A DNA stretch of 64,000 nt from Paenibacillus solani (GTDB lineage Bacteria; Bacillota; Bacilli; Paenibacillales; Paenibacillaceae). The first letter of the stretch is position 1. Every line of letters begins with the position of its first letter. Below, in pieces: positions 28,392-37,351 of the stretch. The stretch is taken from the NCBI RefSeq assembly GCF_001277345.1, contig NZ_LIUT01000003.1:142217-206216 (forward strand). The letters are read 5' to 3'. The notes under the pieces were generated by a model. The model did no database searches and was not told the origin of the DNA. It saw nothing but the letters and a program-made list of their open reading frames with translations. The translations under genes and the position numbers were made by a program.

Positions 28392-29146
28392 GCGGATAAC
28401 TCCATCATCTTCTTGAATATGTTCAATATCGGATCCATCTTTCGCTCTCCGCTGCTCTCATACTGATCCACGATTTGACCGTCATGGAAAAATAACACCC
28501 GATCGGCATAAACCGCTACATTCGGATCATGCGTTACTATAATCATACTTTGATTGAAGGCACCTCTCATCTCCACCAAAGCTTCAAGAATTTCCTTAGA
28601 GGTATTGTAATCCAGATTGCCGGTAGGCTCGTCTGCCAGCAGCAGCGGCGGATTCGTAATCAGCGCCCGGCCGATGGCTACCCGCTGCTGCTGTCCCCCT
28701 GACAGCTGAACAGGCCGTTTCTTCCTCCAGCTCGCAAGTCCAAGCAGAGTGAGCATGTCCTGGACTTTGTGCTGAATCTCCGCCTCCGATGCCCCTTGCA
28801 AGATCAAGGGAATCGCCATGTTTTCTTCTACGCTTAAATCATTCAATAAATGAAAAGATTGAAATACAAAACCGATATTTTCACGCCGGTAGTGGGTTGC
28901 ATGAGGTTCCACAAAGATGTTGTCCATGACCTTTCCCTTTAACTCGATGGTACCTGAGCTTGGCGTATCCAGGGAACTGATAATGTTAAGCAGGGTGCTT
29001 TTTCCGGAGCCGCTGGTTCCCATGATGGCCACCAATTCACCTTCCGCAAGCCCAAAAGACACATCCTTTAACGCTTGAACTTTAAATCCGTCTCCATCAT
29101 AGGTTTTGTGGATATTGCGAACAGACAACAAACTCTTCTGATTCAT
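28388..29146 (-). CDS. MacB/LolD-type ABC transporter ATP-binding protein
   Basis: The 252-residue ATPase has Walker A GTSGSGKST near residue 44, signature LSGGQQQRVAIGRAL near 148 and Walker B LLLADEPTGNLD near 168. This subfamily powers FtsX-like exporters of peptides, lipids or antibiotics, often for bacitracin-type resistance or envelope stress. It overlaps the start of the frameshifted permease gene by four bases and is clearly its partner. No two-component system adjoins. Whether the exporter is functional depends on the permease frameshift. Confidence 0.9.
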   Translation of the reverse strand: MNQKSLLSVRNIHKTYDGDGFKVQALKDVSFGLAEGELVAIMGTSGSGKSTLLNIISSLDTPSSGTIELKGKVMDNIFVEPHATHYRRENIGFVFQSFHLLNDLSVEENMAIPLILQGASEAEIQHKVQDMLTLLGLASWRKKRPVQLSGGQQQRVAIGRALITNPPLLLADEPTGNLDYNTSKEILEALVEMRGAFNQSMIIVTHDPNVAVYADRVLFFHDGQIVDQYESSGERKMDPILNIFKKMMELSA

Positions 29147-29305
29147 CCAATCCCTCCACTAGATTTATTTTTCTGGACCAGGCCAAAATACTCTATGAGT
29201 ATATCAGATTTGGTTATATATGTAATCTCGTGGAATCCATGGAATGCACTGGGCTCATCTATCACCCTATTGGCAAAAAAACGCAAAACAAAAAGACCGC
29301 ATTAC

Positions 29306-30668
29306 GGGAGTGTTGACAAAGTGGTCGAAAGGGAATAAATCCCTCTAGACCACTTTGTTTTTTACATTTTCATTTTTAAAAGTACTTGTTGGGTGGGCAA
29401 ACACGATGTGTTATATCGCTTTTATCATTCGTTTTATGTTTAAAGCCAATGCAGAAAGAAGGCAATGTTCGGTGGCGTTCCAAATGCCCTTCTTGTATGT
29501 ATAAGTTAAGTTGTGACACCTCTTCATCGTTCCGAAACTGCCCTCGCACCAAACGCGTCTTGCTTTCTGAATAGCGCGATATTCGTCGGAACGTGAACGG
29601 GCAACATTTCGTTCCCTCGCTTCTTGAAATAACGGGCGTTGAACGGTCTTTCGATTTCCTGTTTTTCCGAAACAACGGGTACGTAACGCACATTGCTTAC
29701 AATCCTTGCTTTCTGAAGCATACATCTTTGTGTAAGCTTGTTATCCGTATGAAAGTTAATGTGAGTAAATCGAAGGGTTTTTCCTTCCTTGCACCTATAG
29801 GTATCGTTTGTCTTGTCATAGGTAAGGCCTGTTTTTTGCAAGTGATTGTCGTCCGGATCTTTGGGTGCTATGTATCCCTCGATCTCAAGTTTTTCGAGCG
29901 CATGATGTACGGGGGAACGATCGTAGCCTTTGTCGGCTCCAACCTTTTGGATTTGTAAATGAAACCTTTCCTTTTGCTTCTTTAACCGTGCGGTAAAAAT
30001 GGCTCGTGGTCATTTACGTTTGCAGGAGTAACATGGATGTCTGTGATGATTCCATGTTTCGTGTCAATCGTGGTATGCGCTAGGTAATGAAAACCTTTAG
30101 GCTTATTGGGCCTGCTTAATAGTCCTGCTTCCGGGTCAGATTTGCTTTGCGTTACTTCCTTTTCGGGCATTTTTCTTTCGGCTTTTTCCGCGTTTTTTCT
30201 TATTAGGGTCCGGATTTAGTTCGGATTCAATCCGATGAGCTTCTTGCTCTAAATCCCGGAAATATTCGGAGGGTTTCTTCTCAACTACGACTTTCTCCGA
30301 ATTTCCAATCGAAGCGTTCGCCTTGATATGAGTGGAGTCCACCACTATAACTTCTCCCGTTACAATACCTTTGCTGATGCAATCTGAAACAATGTGATTG
30401 AAGATCTCCTGGAATACCTCGCTGTCCTTAAATCTTCTGCGACGGTTCTGACTTAATGTCGAGTGGTCAGGAACAGTTTCGCCTAGGTCTAAACCCAGAA
30501 ACCATCGGTAAGCTAGATTTACAATGATGTCTTGTTCTACATCAGTTGATTTGGTTTGTTTCCATCTATACCCATCATAACATTTCCCTCCAATGAAAAG
30601 ACCGTGTAGATACTAATTCTACACGGCCATTCAGAAAACCTATTCAATTCGATTTTGTCAACACTCCC
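29306..30668 (-). mobile_element. Decayed IS1182-family insertion sequence
   Basis: The 1363-bp element is bounded by perfect 15-base terminal inverted repeats, GGGAGTGTTGACAAA at 29306-29320 and its complement at 30654-30668. The sequence TTAC borders both ends (29302-29305 and 30669-30672), consistent with a 4-bp target duplication. Subterminal hairpins lie inside each end (about 29318-29357 and 30602-30626). The transposase frame is broken several times and lacks its N-terminus. The element sits inside the loop of an intrinsic terminator. Confidence 0.85.
29411..30612 (-). pseudogene. IS1182-family transposase remnant
   Basis: Minus-strand fragments line up as one IS1182 transposase in which at least three frame changes occur. 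The first fragment holds the DUF772-type block YRWFLGLDLGETVPDHSTLS and VVDSTHIKANAS. A shift near 30150 leads to FHYLAHTTIDTKHGIITDIH, a second near 29990 leads to KVGADKGYDRSPV, and a third near 29720 leads to the C-terminal FGTMKRCHNLTYTYKKGIWN and ALNIKRMIKAI. The usual first 60-70 residues are missing. It cannot make active transposase. Confidence 0.8.
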
Positions 30669-30713
30669 TTACGCGGTCTCTCCTATGCTGCCTACTCAGT
30701 CGCAGCAGCAGTA

Positions 30714-31763
30714 TTAATGAGCTTTTACCAGGATTTTCACCTGGTTCTTCTCTTTGAGGAGAGCCTCAAAGCCCCTGTCAATAACCTCATCCAGTTGAAT
30801 CCGCTGGGTTACCAGCTTATCCGCCGGGAAGAACCCTTTTTCCATCAAGCTGATTACAGCCGGGAACACATCGCGGTATCCAATGATTCCGGTAATATTG
30901 CGTTCCTTCATTACGACATCATTCGGTACGATTGGAGCGGAAGTTTCGAATATGCTGACAATCATAATCTGCCCGCCGATCTTGGTGGAATTGATCGCTT
31001 GATTCAGCACAGGGGGAACGCCTGTCACTTCAAATGCCACATCTACCCCGCTGCCTGTACGACGGTGAAGTTCCTCCACGACATCAATAGCCTTCGGATC
31101 AATCACGATGGCCCCCAATTCTTCAGCCTTCTGTTTGCGTTCCGCAGACAACTCCACGGCGTAAATCTCAGAAGCACCAGCAGCCTTTAAGGCTTCAATA
31201 ACGAGCAGACCGATCGGTCCGGCTCCGAATACGACTGCACGATCCCCAGCCTTCAGCTGGCTCTGACGCACAGCATATAAAGCGACTGCGGAAGGTTCTA
31301 CCAGCGCTCCCTGCTCATAGGAGATACTATCCGGAATTTTATGAACCATATGCTCATCAGCAGCTACATATTCGGAGAATCCTCCACCACCACCGGCAAG
31401 CCCCAAGAAGCCCATTTCGTCGCAGAGGTTATATTTTCCTTGTCTGCATGCTTCACATTTTCCGCATGCAAAGACAGGCTCCACAACCACACGATCGCCT
31501 GCCTTGAATTTCGTAACGCCTTCGCCTACCTCGACAACCTGGCCAGAGAATTCATGGCCCATAACAACTGGAGCCTGTTCTCCAGTAAGGGTGTGAGGGG
31601 TATTCTCAGGTATAAATATAGGTCCTGCCACGTATTCATGGAGATCACTGCCACAAATTCCGCACCATTCCACCTTGATTTTCACTTTTCCGTTTGTTGC
31701 TTGCGGCTCCGCGATCGTCTCCAAACGCAAATCCTTTACTCCATGCCAGCGTAATGCTTGCAT
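30714..31763 (-). CDS. bdhA: Zinc-dependent 2,3-butanediol dehydrogenase (or related threonine/sorbitol-type alcohol dehydrogenase)
   Basis: The 349-residue medium-chain dehydrogenase has catalytic zinc ligands in CGICGSDLHEY (near 34) and GHEFSG (near 70), structural zinc cysteines in CGKCEACRQGKYNLC (near 98) and the NAD motif GAGPIG (near 179). Overall sequence is closest in style to R,R-butanediol dehydrogenase, which interconverts acetoin and 2,3-butanediol; L-threonine dehydrogenase is the alternative. The ATG at 31763 has AAGGAG nine bases upstream. A 12-base LacI-type operator lies 44 bp upstream and is shared with the divergent regulator gene. Its terminator is split by an IS element. 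Confidence 0.82.
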   Translation of the reverse strand: MQALRWHGVKDLRLETIAEPQATNGKVKIKVEWCGICGSDLHEYVAGPIFIPENTPHTLTGEQAPVVMGHEFSGQVVEVGEGVTKFKAGDRVVVEPVFACGKCEACRQGKYNLCDEMGFLGLAGGGGGFSEYVAADEHMVHKIPDSISYEQGALVEPSAVALYAVRQSQLKAGDRAVVFGAGPIGLLVIEALKAAGASEIYAVELSAERKQKAEELGAIVIDPKAIDVVEELHRRTGSGVDVAFEVTGVPPVLNQAINSTKIGGQIMIVSIFETSAPIVPNDVVMKERNITGIIGYRDVFPAVISLMEKGFFPADKLVTQRIQLDEVIDRGFEALLKEKNQVKILVKAH

Positions 31764-31806
31764 CGTCTTCATCTCCTTATATGTTAGAAAAAAATACAAT
31801 GAAATA

Positions 31807-31818
31807 GGAAACGTTTCC
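31807..31818. promoter_or_regulatory. LacI-family operator in front of the butanediol dehydrogenase gene
   Basis: GGAAACGTTTCC is a perfect 12-base palindrome, 44 bases upstream of the start at 31763. An identical copy precedes the LacI-type regulator gene. It also resembles part of a CcpA cre site. Confidence 0.7.
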
Positions 31819-32055
31819 GAAATCAAATATGTCACATTTCTGACAATCTGTCAAACTCTAATGAGCAGAATATTCGATATATCCTGCTTAGCTCCGAACT
31901 GGCATTTTTCAATTCTTTCTTAGTAACTATGCAATCTACCTGTTCTTTGCTAATCATATTTCGTTTTTCAACAATGTGTTCCCATGATTTAAGAATCCCC
32001 TTAATGTTATAATATAGATATTGTACGATTCCTTATCTACACCACAACAATAACA

Positions 32056-32067
32056 GGAAACGTTTCC
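32056..32067. promoter_or_regulatory. LacI-family operator in front of the LacI regulator gene
   Basis: A second perfect GGAAACGTTTCC, 19 bases before the ATG at 32087, where bound repressor would block transcription. The distance between the two copies is 249 bp centre to centre. The region 31764-32086 holds no gene. Confidence 0.7.
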
Positions 32068-32086
32068 GGATTAGAAAGGATTTTAT

Positions 32087-33115
32087 ATGGTGAACTCCAA
32101 AAAAGTGACGATTGAAGATGTCGCCAAGAAAGCGGGAGTTGGCATTGCAACCGTGTCTCGCGCCATCAACAATAGCAAAGGAATCAGTCAAGCAACGAAA
32201 GCACGAATCATGCAGGTGATCGAAGAAATCGGATTTAGTCCGGATACATCTGCTCAAAGTCTGAAGGTTCGTCAAACGAATCAAATCGCCTTGGCTGTTC
32301 CTGATATCCGTAATGCCATCATCCCGGAAATTGCCTGGTCAGTCGAACAGACTGCCAAACAGCACGGCTATCGGGTCGTTCAGATCAATACAGCAGGTAA
32401 TGCGCGAAACGAGCTTGAGGTTGTAAGGGATATTAAGAAACTTCACGTCGATGGCTTAATTATCATGCCGCTTGCCTATCCCAAAACACTGGGCGACCTG
32501 ATCAACAAATCGAGTCTCCCTGTATCTATCATCAATTACGGAAAACAATTGGGAGAAGAATATAGAGCCGATATTGTAGGGCTTGCACGCCAAGAGGGCA
32601 GGCTTGTCATGGAGCATCTGCTGAAAATAGGACGCAGCCGGATCGCATATGCCGGGGCACCAAAAGATAAAATCGAAGAGCGATACTGGGCATACGAGCA
32701 ATCGCTTACGCAAGTTGATCCGTCGCTTGTTTATTTCGGAGAGGATTTCTCATTTGAAACAGGAGTCCGCGCGGCAGATTACTTCCATGGCTTGAAGCAT
32801 ATGCCTGACGCGATTTACGCAGTGAACGATATGGTTGCTATTGGTATCGTCAACCGTTTCAAAGAACTGAAAGTTCGGGTTCCCGACGATGTTGCGGTCG
32901 TCGGCATCGACAACAATGTATGGACCACCGTCACGACGCCTCAAATCAGCTCGGTGTCTATCATGGGGGATGAAGTAGCCCGGCTGGCCACGGAACTGCT
33001 GCTCAAGCGGCTCCGTGAGCGAATTGCGGGTCAGTATGAACGCGTGCAATTCGAACCGCGGCTGATCGTCCGGGAATCCAGCGTATCCATGATACGCAAC
33101 GCAATAACCGATTAG
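32087..33115 (+). CDS. LacI family transcriptional regulator
   Basis: The 342-residue protein has the LacI helix-turn-helix at residues 7-30 (TIEDVAKKAGVGIATVSRAI) with the hinge helix near 50-60 (SPDTSAQSLKVRQTN), then a periplasmic-binding-protein-like ligand domain. Length is typical. The two identical 12-base palindromes before this gene and before the divergent dehydrogenase make autoregulation and control of that gene likely. The inducer is unknown; a sugar or butanediol-pathway metabolite is a guess. Confidence 0.88.
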   Translation: MVNSKKVTIEDVAKKAGVGIATVSRAINNSKGISQATKARIMQVIEEIGFSPDTSAQSLKVRQTNQIALAVPDIRNAIIPEIAWSVEQTAKQHGYRVVQINTAGNARNELEVVRDIKKLHVDGLIIMPLAYPKTLGDLINKSSLPVSIINYGKQLGEEYRADIVGLARQEGRLVMEHLLKIGRSRIAYAGAPKDKIEERYWAYEQSLTQVDPSLVYFGEDFSFETGVRAADYFHGLKHMPDAIYAVNDMVAIGIVNRFKELKVRVPDDVAVVGIDNNVWTTVTTPQISSVSIMGDEVARLATELLLKRLRERIAGQYERVQFEPRLIVRESSVSMIRNAITD

Positions 33116-33134
33116 CAGCTCACGGTTCATAATA

Positions 33135-33170
33135 AAAAGCGCTTGAAACACAGAGTTTCAGGCGCTTTTT
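33135..33170. terminator. Bidirectional terminator after the LacI regulator gene
   Basis: AAAAAGCGCTTGAAAC pairs with GTTTCAGGCGCTTTTT, with one mismatch or G-U region. The following 145 bp up to 33314 show nothing recognisable. Confidence 0.8.
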
Positions 33171-33314
33171 GGCCGTTATTTTCGATCGAGTGTGGGCTGT
33201 ATATCTTTTATGACCAAATGTCTAGAAGCAGGGATGCAAGCAATCCCACATAGAAGCAATGAACCTCACGATGGGCCCTGCTGAAATCAATACAATTTAG
33301 CAAGGCATGCTTCT

Positions 33315-33887
33315 TTAAAGAAACTCCCGCTTCACCAGATTGCCTACATATTCACTCACATAATTCGAATCACCCAGACGGGATTGGACCTCCTTCTCCC
33401 ATGTCGCCGCATCCCGCAATGAAGCAAGAGAAACCTTGCTGCCATACCATGACTCCACCTCGTCTCGCCGGATCGTAAAGACTTGGTCTTCAAAGGTAAG
33501 GATCAGTTTCTGCAAATTATCAATCATCACAAAATTCGCAGTGGAATTATACACCAGCAGCTGCTTCAACTTCTCTTCTTGAAGATCACCCGCCCTGGCC
33601 TGGAATCGAAGCTCGGCCGTCAATTGTTCCGGATACAGCTGAAAAGTGCGCCCGATGTCACGCATGGGAAGCGAAGCGTTCAAATTTATGAGGTTTGAGG
33701 CATCTCCCATATACGTACTGGCGAATTCAAGCGATTTACGAATATCATGCGTCAGCGGATCATCCTGCTCTGCTTCGTATTGAATGGCCTGCTCCTGTGC
33801 CCGGGGCTTGATAAATCCCTCCACAGCAACGATACTTCCGATCCCTATTAGAAGCAGCACTATGATAAGCCAGTTCTTTCTGCTCAT
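33315..33887 (-). CDS. Membrane-anchored protein of unknown function, third gene of a PadR operon
   Basis: The 190-residue protein has one N-terminal transmembrane helix (residues 5-24), and the rest is presumably outside the cell. The sequence, with conserved-looking YMGDASNLINLNASLP and NFVMIDNLQKLI, resembles DUF4825-type proteins, but this is tentative. Its start overlaps the stop of the permease-prefix gene (ATGA), so it is translationally coupled. Proteins of this type commonly sit in PadR-controlled membrane operons. Function is unknown. Confidence 0.65.
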   Translation of the reverse strand: MSRKNWLIIVLLLIGIGSIVAVEGFIKPRAQEQAIQYEAEQDDPLTHDIRKSLEFASTYMGDASNLINLNASLPMRDIGRTFQLYPEQLTAELRFQARAGDLQEEKLKQLLVYNSTANFVMIDNLQKLILTFEDQVFTIRRDEVESWYGSKVSLASLRDAATWEKEVQSRLGDSNYVSEYVGNLVKREFL

Positions 33888-34567
33888 GATTCCTTCACCT
33901 CAAGTTGAGTAGTAAGCTTGGAAGCTCTATGGATAAGCTGCGGGATCATGATCGATGTCAACGGTAAGGCGTATGGAACAAAAGAAATATAAAACGAATA
34001 GGGTCCATGAATCCGCAACTCGCGGCCAAACCATACATCGCTGCCAAACTGAATAATAAACGTATATGCCCACATCACCACTATAAAAGCTCCCCACAGC
34101 CACCATGCCCATTTGCACCATTTGGCCAATTTACCTGCATTAATAATGGCTGTCTGTTTATCATATCTTTTCAAATGCCGTGACATTGACAAATATGCGG
34201 CCCCACTCAAGATGACAATGCATAAGAATAGCATGTTCGCCCATATACCATTTGCCACAAATCGGAAAGGAATCGTACATATCCAAGCTAGCAAAGAATA
34301 GATAAGCGTGCTCTGAACAAGCTCATAACGGAGTCGATAGCTGTAAACTTTTTGATTATCGTCAATAAGAGTCTCAATATTATCAATATTATGGATAGCC
34401 AGACTTATGGCCGATTGATATTCCATGCCATTCTCCAAATAATCAGAAACACGTGCTTCCAAATTACTGAGAACCTCATTCTTCAGCTCCACGACTTCCT
34501 TGGTTTTACGCTGGTTTGCAAAGAGGCGTTCGACGAAGATTTCCAAATCATTACTATTGTTATACAT
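33884..34567 (-). CDS. Permease prefix domain 1-containing membrane protein
   Basis: The protein of about 227 residues starts with a cytoplasmic helical 'permease prefix' domain (about 1-75, with EVLSNLEARVSDYLENGM) and continues with about five transmembrane helices at roughly 85-225. The family sits beside PadR regulators and often precedes FtsX-like permeases; the role is unknown. ATG 34567 has GGAG at 11 bases; TTG 34573, which overlaps the PadR stop as TTGA, is equally possible. Second gene of a three-gene operon. Confidence 0.7.
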   Translation of the reverse strand: MYNNSNDLEIFVERLFANQRKTKEVVELKNEVLSNLEARVSDYLENGMEYQSAISLAIHNIDNIETLIDDNQKVYSYRLRYELVQSTLIYSLLAWICTIPFRFVANGIWANMLFLCIVILSGAAYLSMSRHLKRYDKQTAIINAGKLAKWCKWAWWLWGAFIVVMWAYTFIIQFGSDVWFGRELRIHGPYSFYISFVPYALPLTSIMIPQLIHRASKLTTQLEVKES

Positions 34568-34569
34568 TG

Positions 34570-34920
34570 TCAAGACATCTCCTTCCCGGTCCCGATCAGA
34601 ACATCGATAATTTCACGGACAGCTCTCCACTCTTCCTGATTTTGCTGTAAGCGTACATGGCCCTCTTGGCTGAGGTTATAATATTTGCGCCTTCCCCCTT
34701 GGGTTTCCTCTCCCCAATAGGAATGGATGAAGCCCTGTTTCTCTAGTCTTCTCAAACTGGCATACAGCGTTGGTTCTTTAAGTTCAAAGCGATTCCCGCT
34801 CCGCAATGAAATTTCCTTAATAATGTGATAACCGTAATTGTCTCCATCCGCCAGCACACGCAAAATAAAGGTATCGACATGTCCGCGGATCAAGTCACTG
34901 TTATATATGGGTTCAGTCAA
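34570..34920 (-). CDS. PadR family transcriptional regulator
   Basis: The 116-residue protein is a minimal PadR: winged helix at about residues 10-85 (YGYHIIKEISLRSGNRFELK, EPTLYASLRRLEKQGFI) and a short dimerising C-terminal helix. PadR proteins repress membrane or detoxification operons and are relieved by small ligands. It starts with TTG at 34920, with GGAGG eight bases upstream. First gene of the operon with the two membrane proteins that follow; autoregulation is likely. Confidence 0.88.
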   Translation of the reverse strand: MTEPIYNSDLIRGHVDTFILRVLADGDNYGYHIIKEISLRSGNRFELKEPTLYASLRRLEKQGFIHSYWGEETQGGRRKYYNLSQEGHVRLQQNQEEWRAVREIIDVLIGTGKEMS

Positions 34921-35161
34921 TACCTGTACCTCCTCATATAGAATGGTTAGGTATAATGTATCTTATATTACTATGCGTGTCAAAGTAATATTACAGATAG
35001 CTATATTTTCAGGCTGTATTCACTTATTAGATTGACGTGTTACAAGCTCCTACTATATAATTTTTGAAAGTTCTTCCTATTATAAATAGGATCCTTACTA
35101 TATTTCGTATGACATCCGCTCGCTTCAATCAGCGTATAAGCACTTGCAGGAGGAGAAGGTT

Positions 35162-35689
35162 TTGCTTCATAAATATATACGACGACTGAAATACTATATT
35201 CTCCGAACCCTCCGCATGCACAATAGCGATCACCGAATTGCGCTCGGCTTTGCCGTTGGCTTTTTCCCTTGCTGGTATCCAACTTTCGGCATGGACCTGC
35301 TGCTCGCCCCGTTGTTCGCTCGCATGGTAAGGGGGAATGTCCCTTCTTCCTTTTTGGCAGCTTCAACCGGTTCTGTTCTGTGGCCAGTCCTGTTTTATTT
35401 AAACTATCGGATCGGGGTTTTTGTCCACCTGTTTACTACTTTTCCTGCATCTTTCAAAATCGAAGATGCGTTTACCGTTCCTGTCCCAGAGACGGATTAT
35501 TTGGTTGAGACTAGTCATTTTGGCAGATTAGGTGATATGGGCGTTAACTTTCTCGTGGGGGCCCTCATAAACAGTGTTCTGTCTACCCTCATTCTCTATA
35601 TTCTGATGCGTATCATACTCACCGTTTACCGCAGACCCTTACTTCAAAAAATTAAACAATCCATTCGAAAAAGAAAATCAAAATCGTAA
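35162..35689 (+). CDS. DUF2062 domain-containing membrane protein
   Basis: The 175-residue protein has the DUF2062 pattern ALGFAVGFFPCWYPTFGMD near residue 28, followed by two to three transmembrane helices, a charged middle and a basic C-terminal tail (SIRKRKSKS). Function of the family is unknown. The TTG at 35162 was chosen because GGAGG lies eight bases upstream; TTG 35144 would overlap that site. It is monocistronic with a terminator right after it. Confidence 0.75.
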   Translation: MLHKYIRRLKYYILRTLRMHNSDHRIALGFAVGFFPCWYPTFGMDLLLAPLFARMVRGNVPSSFLAASTGSVLWPVLFYLNYRIGVFVHLFTTFPASFKIEDAFTVPVPETDYLVETSHFGRLGDMGVNFLVGALINSVLSTLILYILMRIILTVYRRPLLQKIKQSIRKRKSKS

Positions 35690-35697
35690 CAAATGAG

Positions 35698-35734
35698 AAA
35701 ACGCCCGGAGCTTTCGCTCCGTGGCGTTTTTTTA
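35698..35734 (+). terminator. Intrinsic terminator after the DUF2062 gene
   Basis: AAAACGCC/GGCGTTTT with inner GGAGC/GCTCC, followed by a run of seven T. Confidence 0.85.
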
Positions 35735-35811
35735 TGCAAATTCACACTGTATACTGCCGGCCTTCTTTGAAATTTATTGTTAGCTTTTGATCAATTTCTT
35801 TGAAAAACCCG

Positions 35812-35840
35812 GTATAACTTTCGAAGACCATGGCAACCTA
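35812..35840 (+). promoter_or_regulatory. Possible forespore (sigma-G-type) promoter of the germination operon
   Basis: GTATA (35812-35816) and CAACCTA (35834-35840) are spaced by 17 bases and resemble the sigma-G pattern GNATA and CATNNTA with one deviation. The location, about 50 bp before the first germination gene, fits. The match is weak. Confidence 0.35.
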
Positions 35841-35887
35841 ACAAAGGATTAACCTCTACTACATACCCGCAAGGGAGGGAAGCCTTA

Positions 35888-37351
35888 ATGAAACCGAAAA
35901 TGCAATACGACCTCTTGGCCCTTGTTAAACAACGACTGGAAAAATGCGAGGATGTCGTCTATCAAGCGCTGCGCATCCACGGCTCAGCATGCACGATGAT
36001 CTACATAGAGTCCATCGTCGACAACCGCATGCTGCAGGAAAACATCATCAGTCCGTTGATTAAAAAGTCAGCAGCAGTGGAGGAGCATTTTGACAGTTTC
36101 ATTGATCGGTTGGATCGCGGAGATATGCTGTCGGTACCATTCGAGCTTTCTTCCTCTGCGGATTACGTTGCAAATATGATTGTGTCGGGGAATGCCGCCA
36201 TGATTGTAGAGTCATTGTCGGAAAGTTATTTATTCGATATCGTCCAGTATCAAAAAAGGGCGGTTTCCGAATCTCAGAATGAGCAAGTCGTTAACGGCCC
36301 CCAAGAAGCCTTCATCGAAGACATCAATACAAACTTGTCCCTGCTCCGGCATAAAATTAAACACACTGATCTTAAGACCATTCGTTATCAGATCGGTGAC
36401 TATTCCAAAACTACCGTATACATGGTATATATCGACGGTTTATGCAAACCCGGGATCGTTTCACAGCTGGACCAGAAATTGAGCAGCATATCAATTGACG
36501 GGGCTTTTGGAGTCAGCACCTTATCCGAACAGATGAAGGAAGCCGTCGTATCCCCTTTCCCGCAGTTCCAGTACACGGAACGACCAGATTCCGTTGCTGC
36601 ATCTCTTCTGGAAGGAAGAGTTGGCATCATGCAGGATGGGACGCCTTCCACACTGCTCGTACCCGTTACCCTGTTCTCTCTGCTCCAGTCATCCGAGGAT
36701 TACTATCACAGTTTCTTCTCTTCCAGCTGGATACGATTGATTCGTTTCCTTTTTGCCGTCATATCACTGCTCTTGCCTTCGCTGTATGTGGCAATAACGA
36801 CATTTCAACCTTCCATCATCCCGACCGACCTGCTCATCACTATTACGGCATCACGTGAAAACATTCCATTCACGGCATTGATGGAAGCGCTGATTATGGA
36901 GCTTACCTTCGAGGGGCTTCGGGAAGCTGGAACCCGAATCCCCAAGCCCGTCGGCCAGACTATATCCATTATCGGAGCTATTGTCATTGGTCAGGCCGCA
37001 GTGGATGCCGGGATCGTATCCAACCCGATGGTGATAGTGGTGTCAATAACGGGCATTGCTTCTTACATCATTCCGCATTTCGAGCTTGGGTTAACGTTCC
37101 GCCTGCTGCGTTTTCCTATTCTTATTCTTGGAGGGACACTCGGCCTGATCGGAGTATTTGCCGCCGCCTTCCTTGTATATGGACATGTGGCTTCCCTTAA
37201 GTCATTCAATACGCCTTATTTGCAGCCGGTCGCACCTCTTGTGCTGTCCGAATGGAAAGACACCTTGATACGAGTACCTTCCATGCGTATGAAGAACCGC
37301 CCTAAATCGTATGCTTCCAACAACAATATAAGGAGAAGGGATCGATCATGA
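35888..37351 (+). CDS. GerA-type spore germination receptor, A subunit
   Basis: The 487-residue protein has an N-terminal soluble domain (about 1-275) and four to five transmembrane helices at about 285-445, with the family block ENIPFTALMEALIMELTFEG and GAIVIGQAAVDAGIVSNPM. In spores the A subunit sits in the inner membrane and, with B and C, forms a nutrient-gated channel that triggers germination. AGGGAGG lies upstream of the ATG. Its stop overlaps the C-subunit start by four bases. The germinant is unknown. Confidence 0.92.
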   Translation: MKPKMQYDLLALVKQRLEKCEDVVYQALRIHGSACTMIYIESIVDNRMLQENIISPLIKKSAAVEEHFDSFIDRLDRGDMLSVPFELSSSADYVANMIVSGNAAMIVESLSESYLFDIVQYQKRAVSESQNEQVVNGPQEAFIEDINTNLSLLRHKIKHTDLKTIRYQIGDYSKTTVYMVYIDGLCKPGIVSQLDQKLSSISIDGAFGVSTLSEQMKEAVVSPFPQFQYTERPDSVAASLLEGRVGIMQDGTPSTLLVPVTLFSLLQSSEDYYHSFFSSSWIRLIRFLFAVISLLLPSLYVAITTFQPSIIPTDLLITITASRENIPFTALMEALIMELTFEGLREAGTRIPKPVGQTISIIGAIVIGQAAVDAGIVSNPMVIVVSITGIASYIIPHFELGLTFRLLRFPILILGGTLGLIGVFAAAFLVYGHVASLKSFNTPYLQPVAPLVLSEWKDTLIRVPSMRMKNRPKSYASNNNIRRRDRS

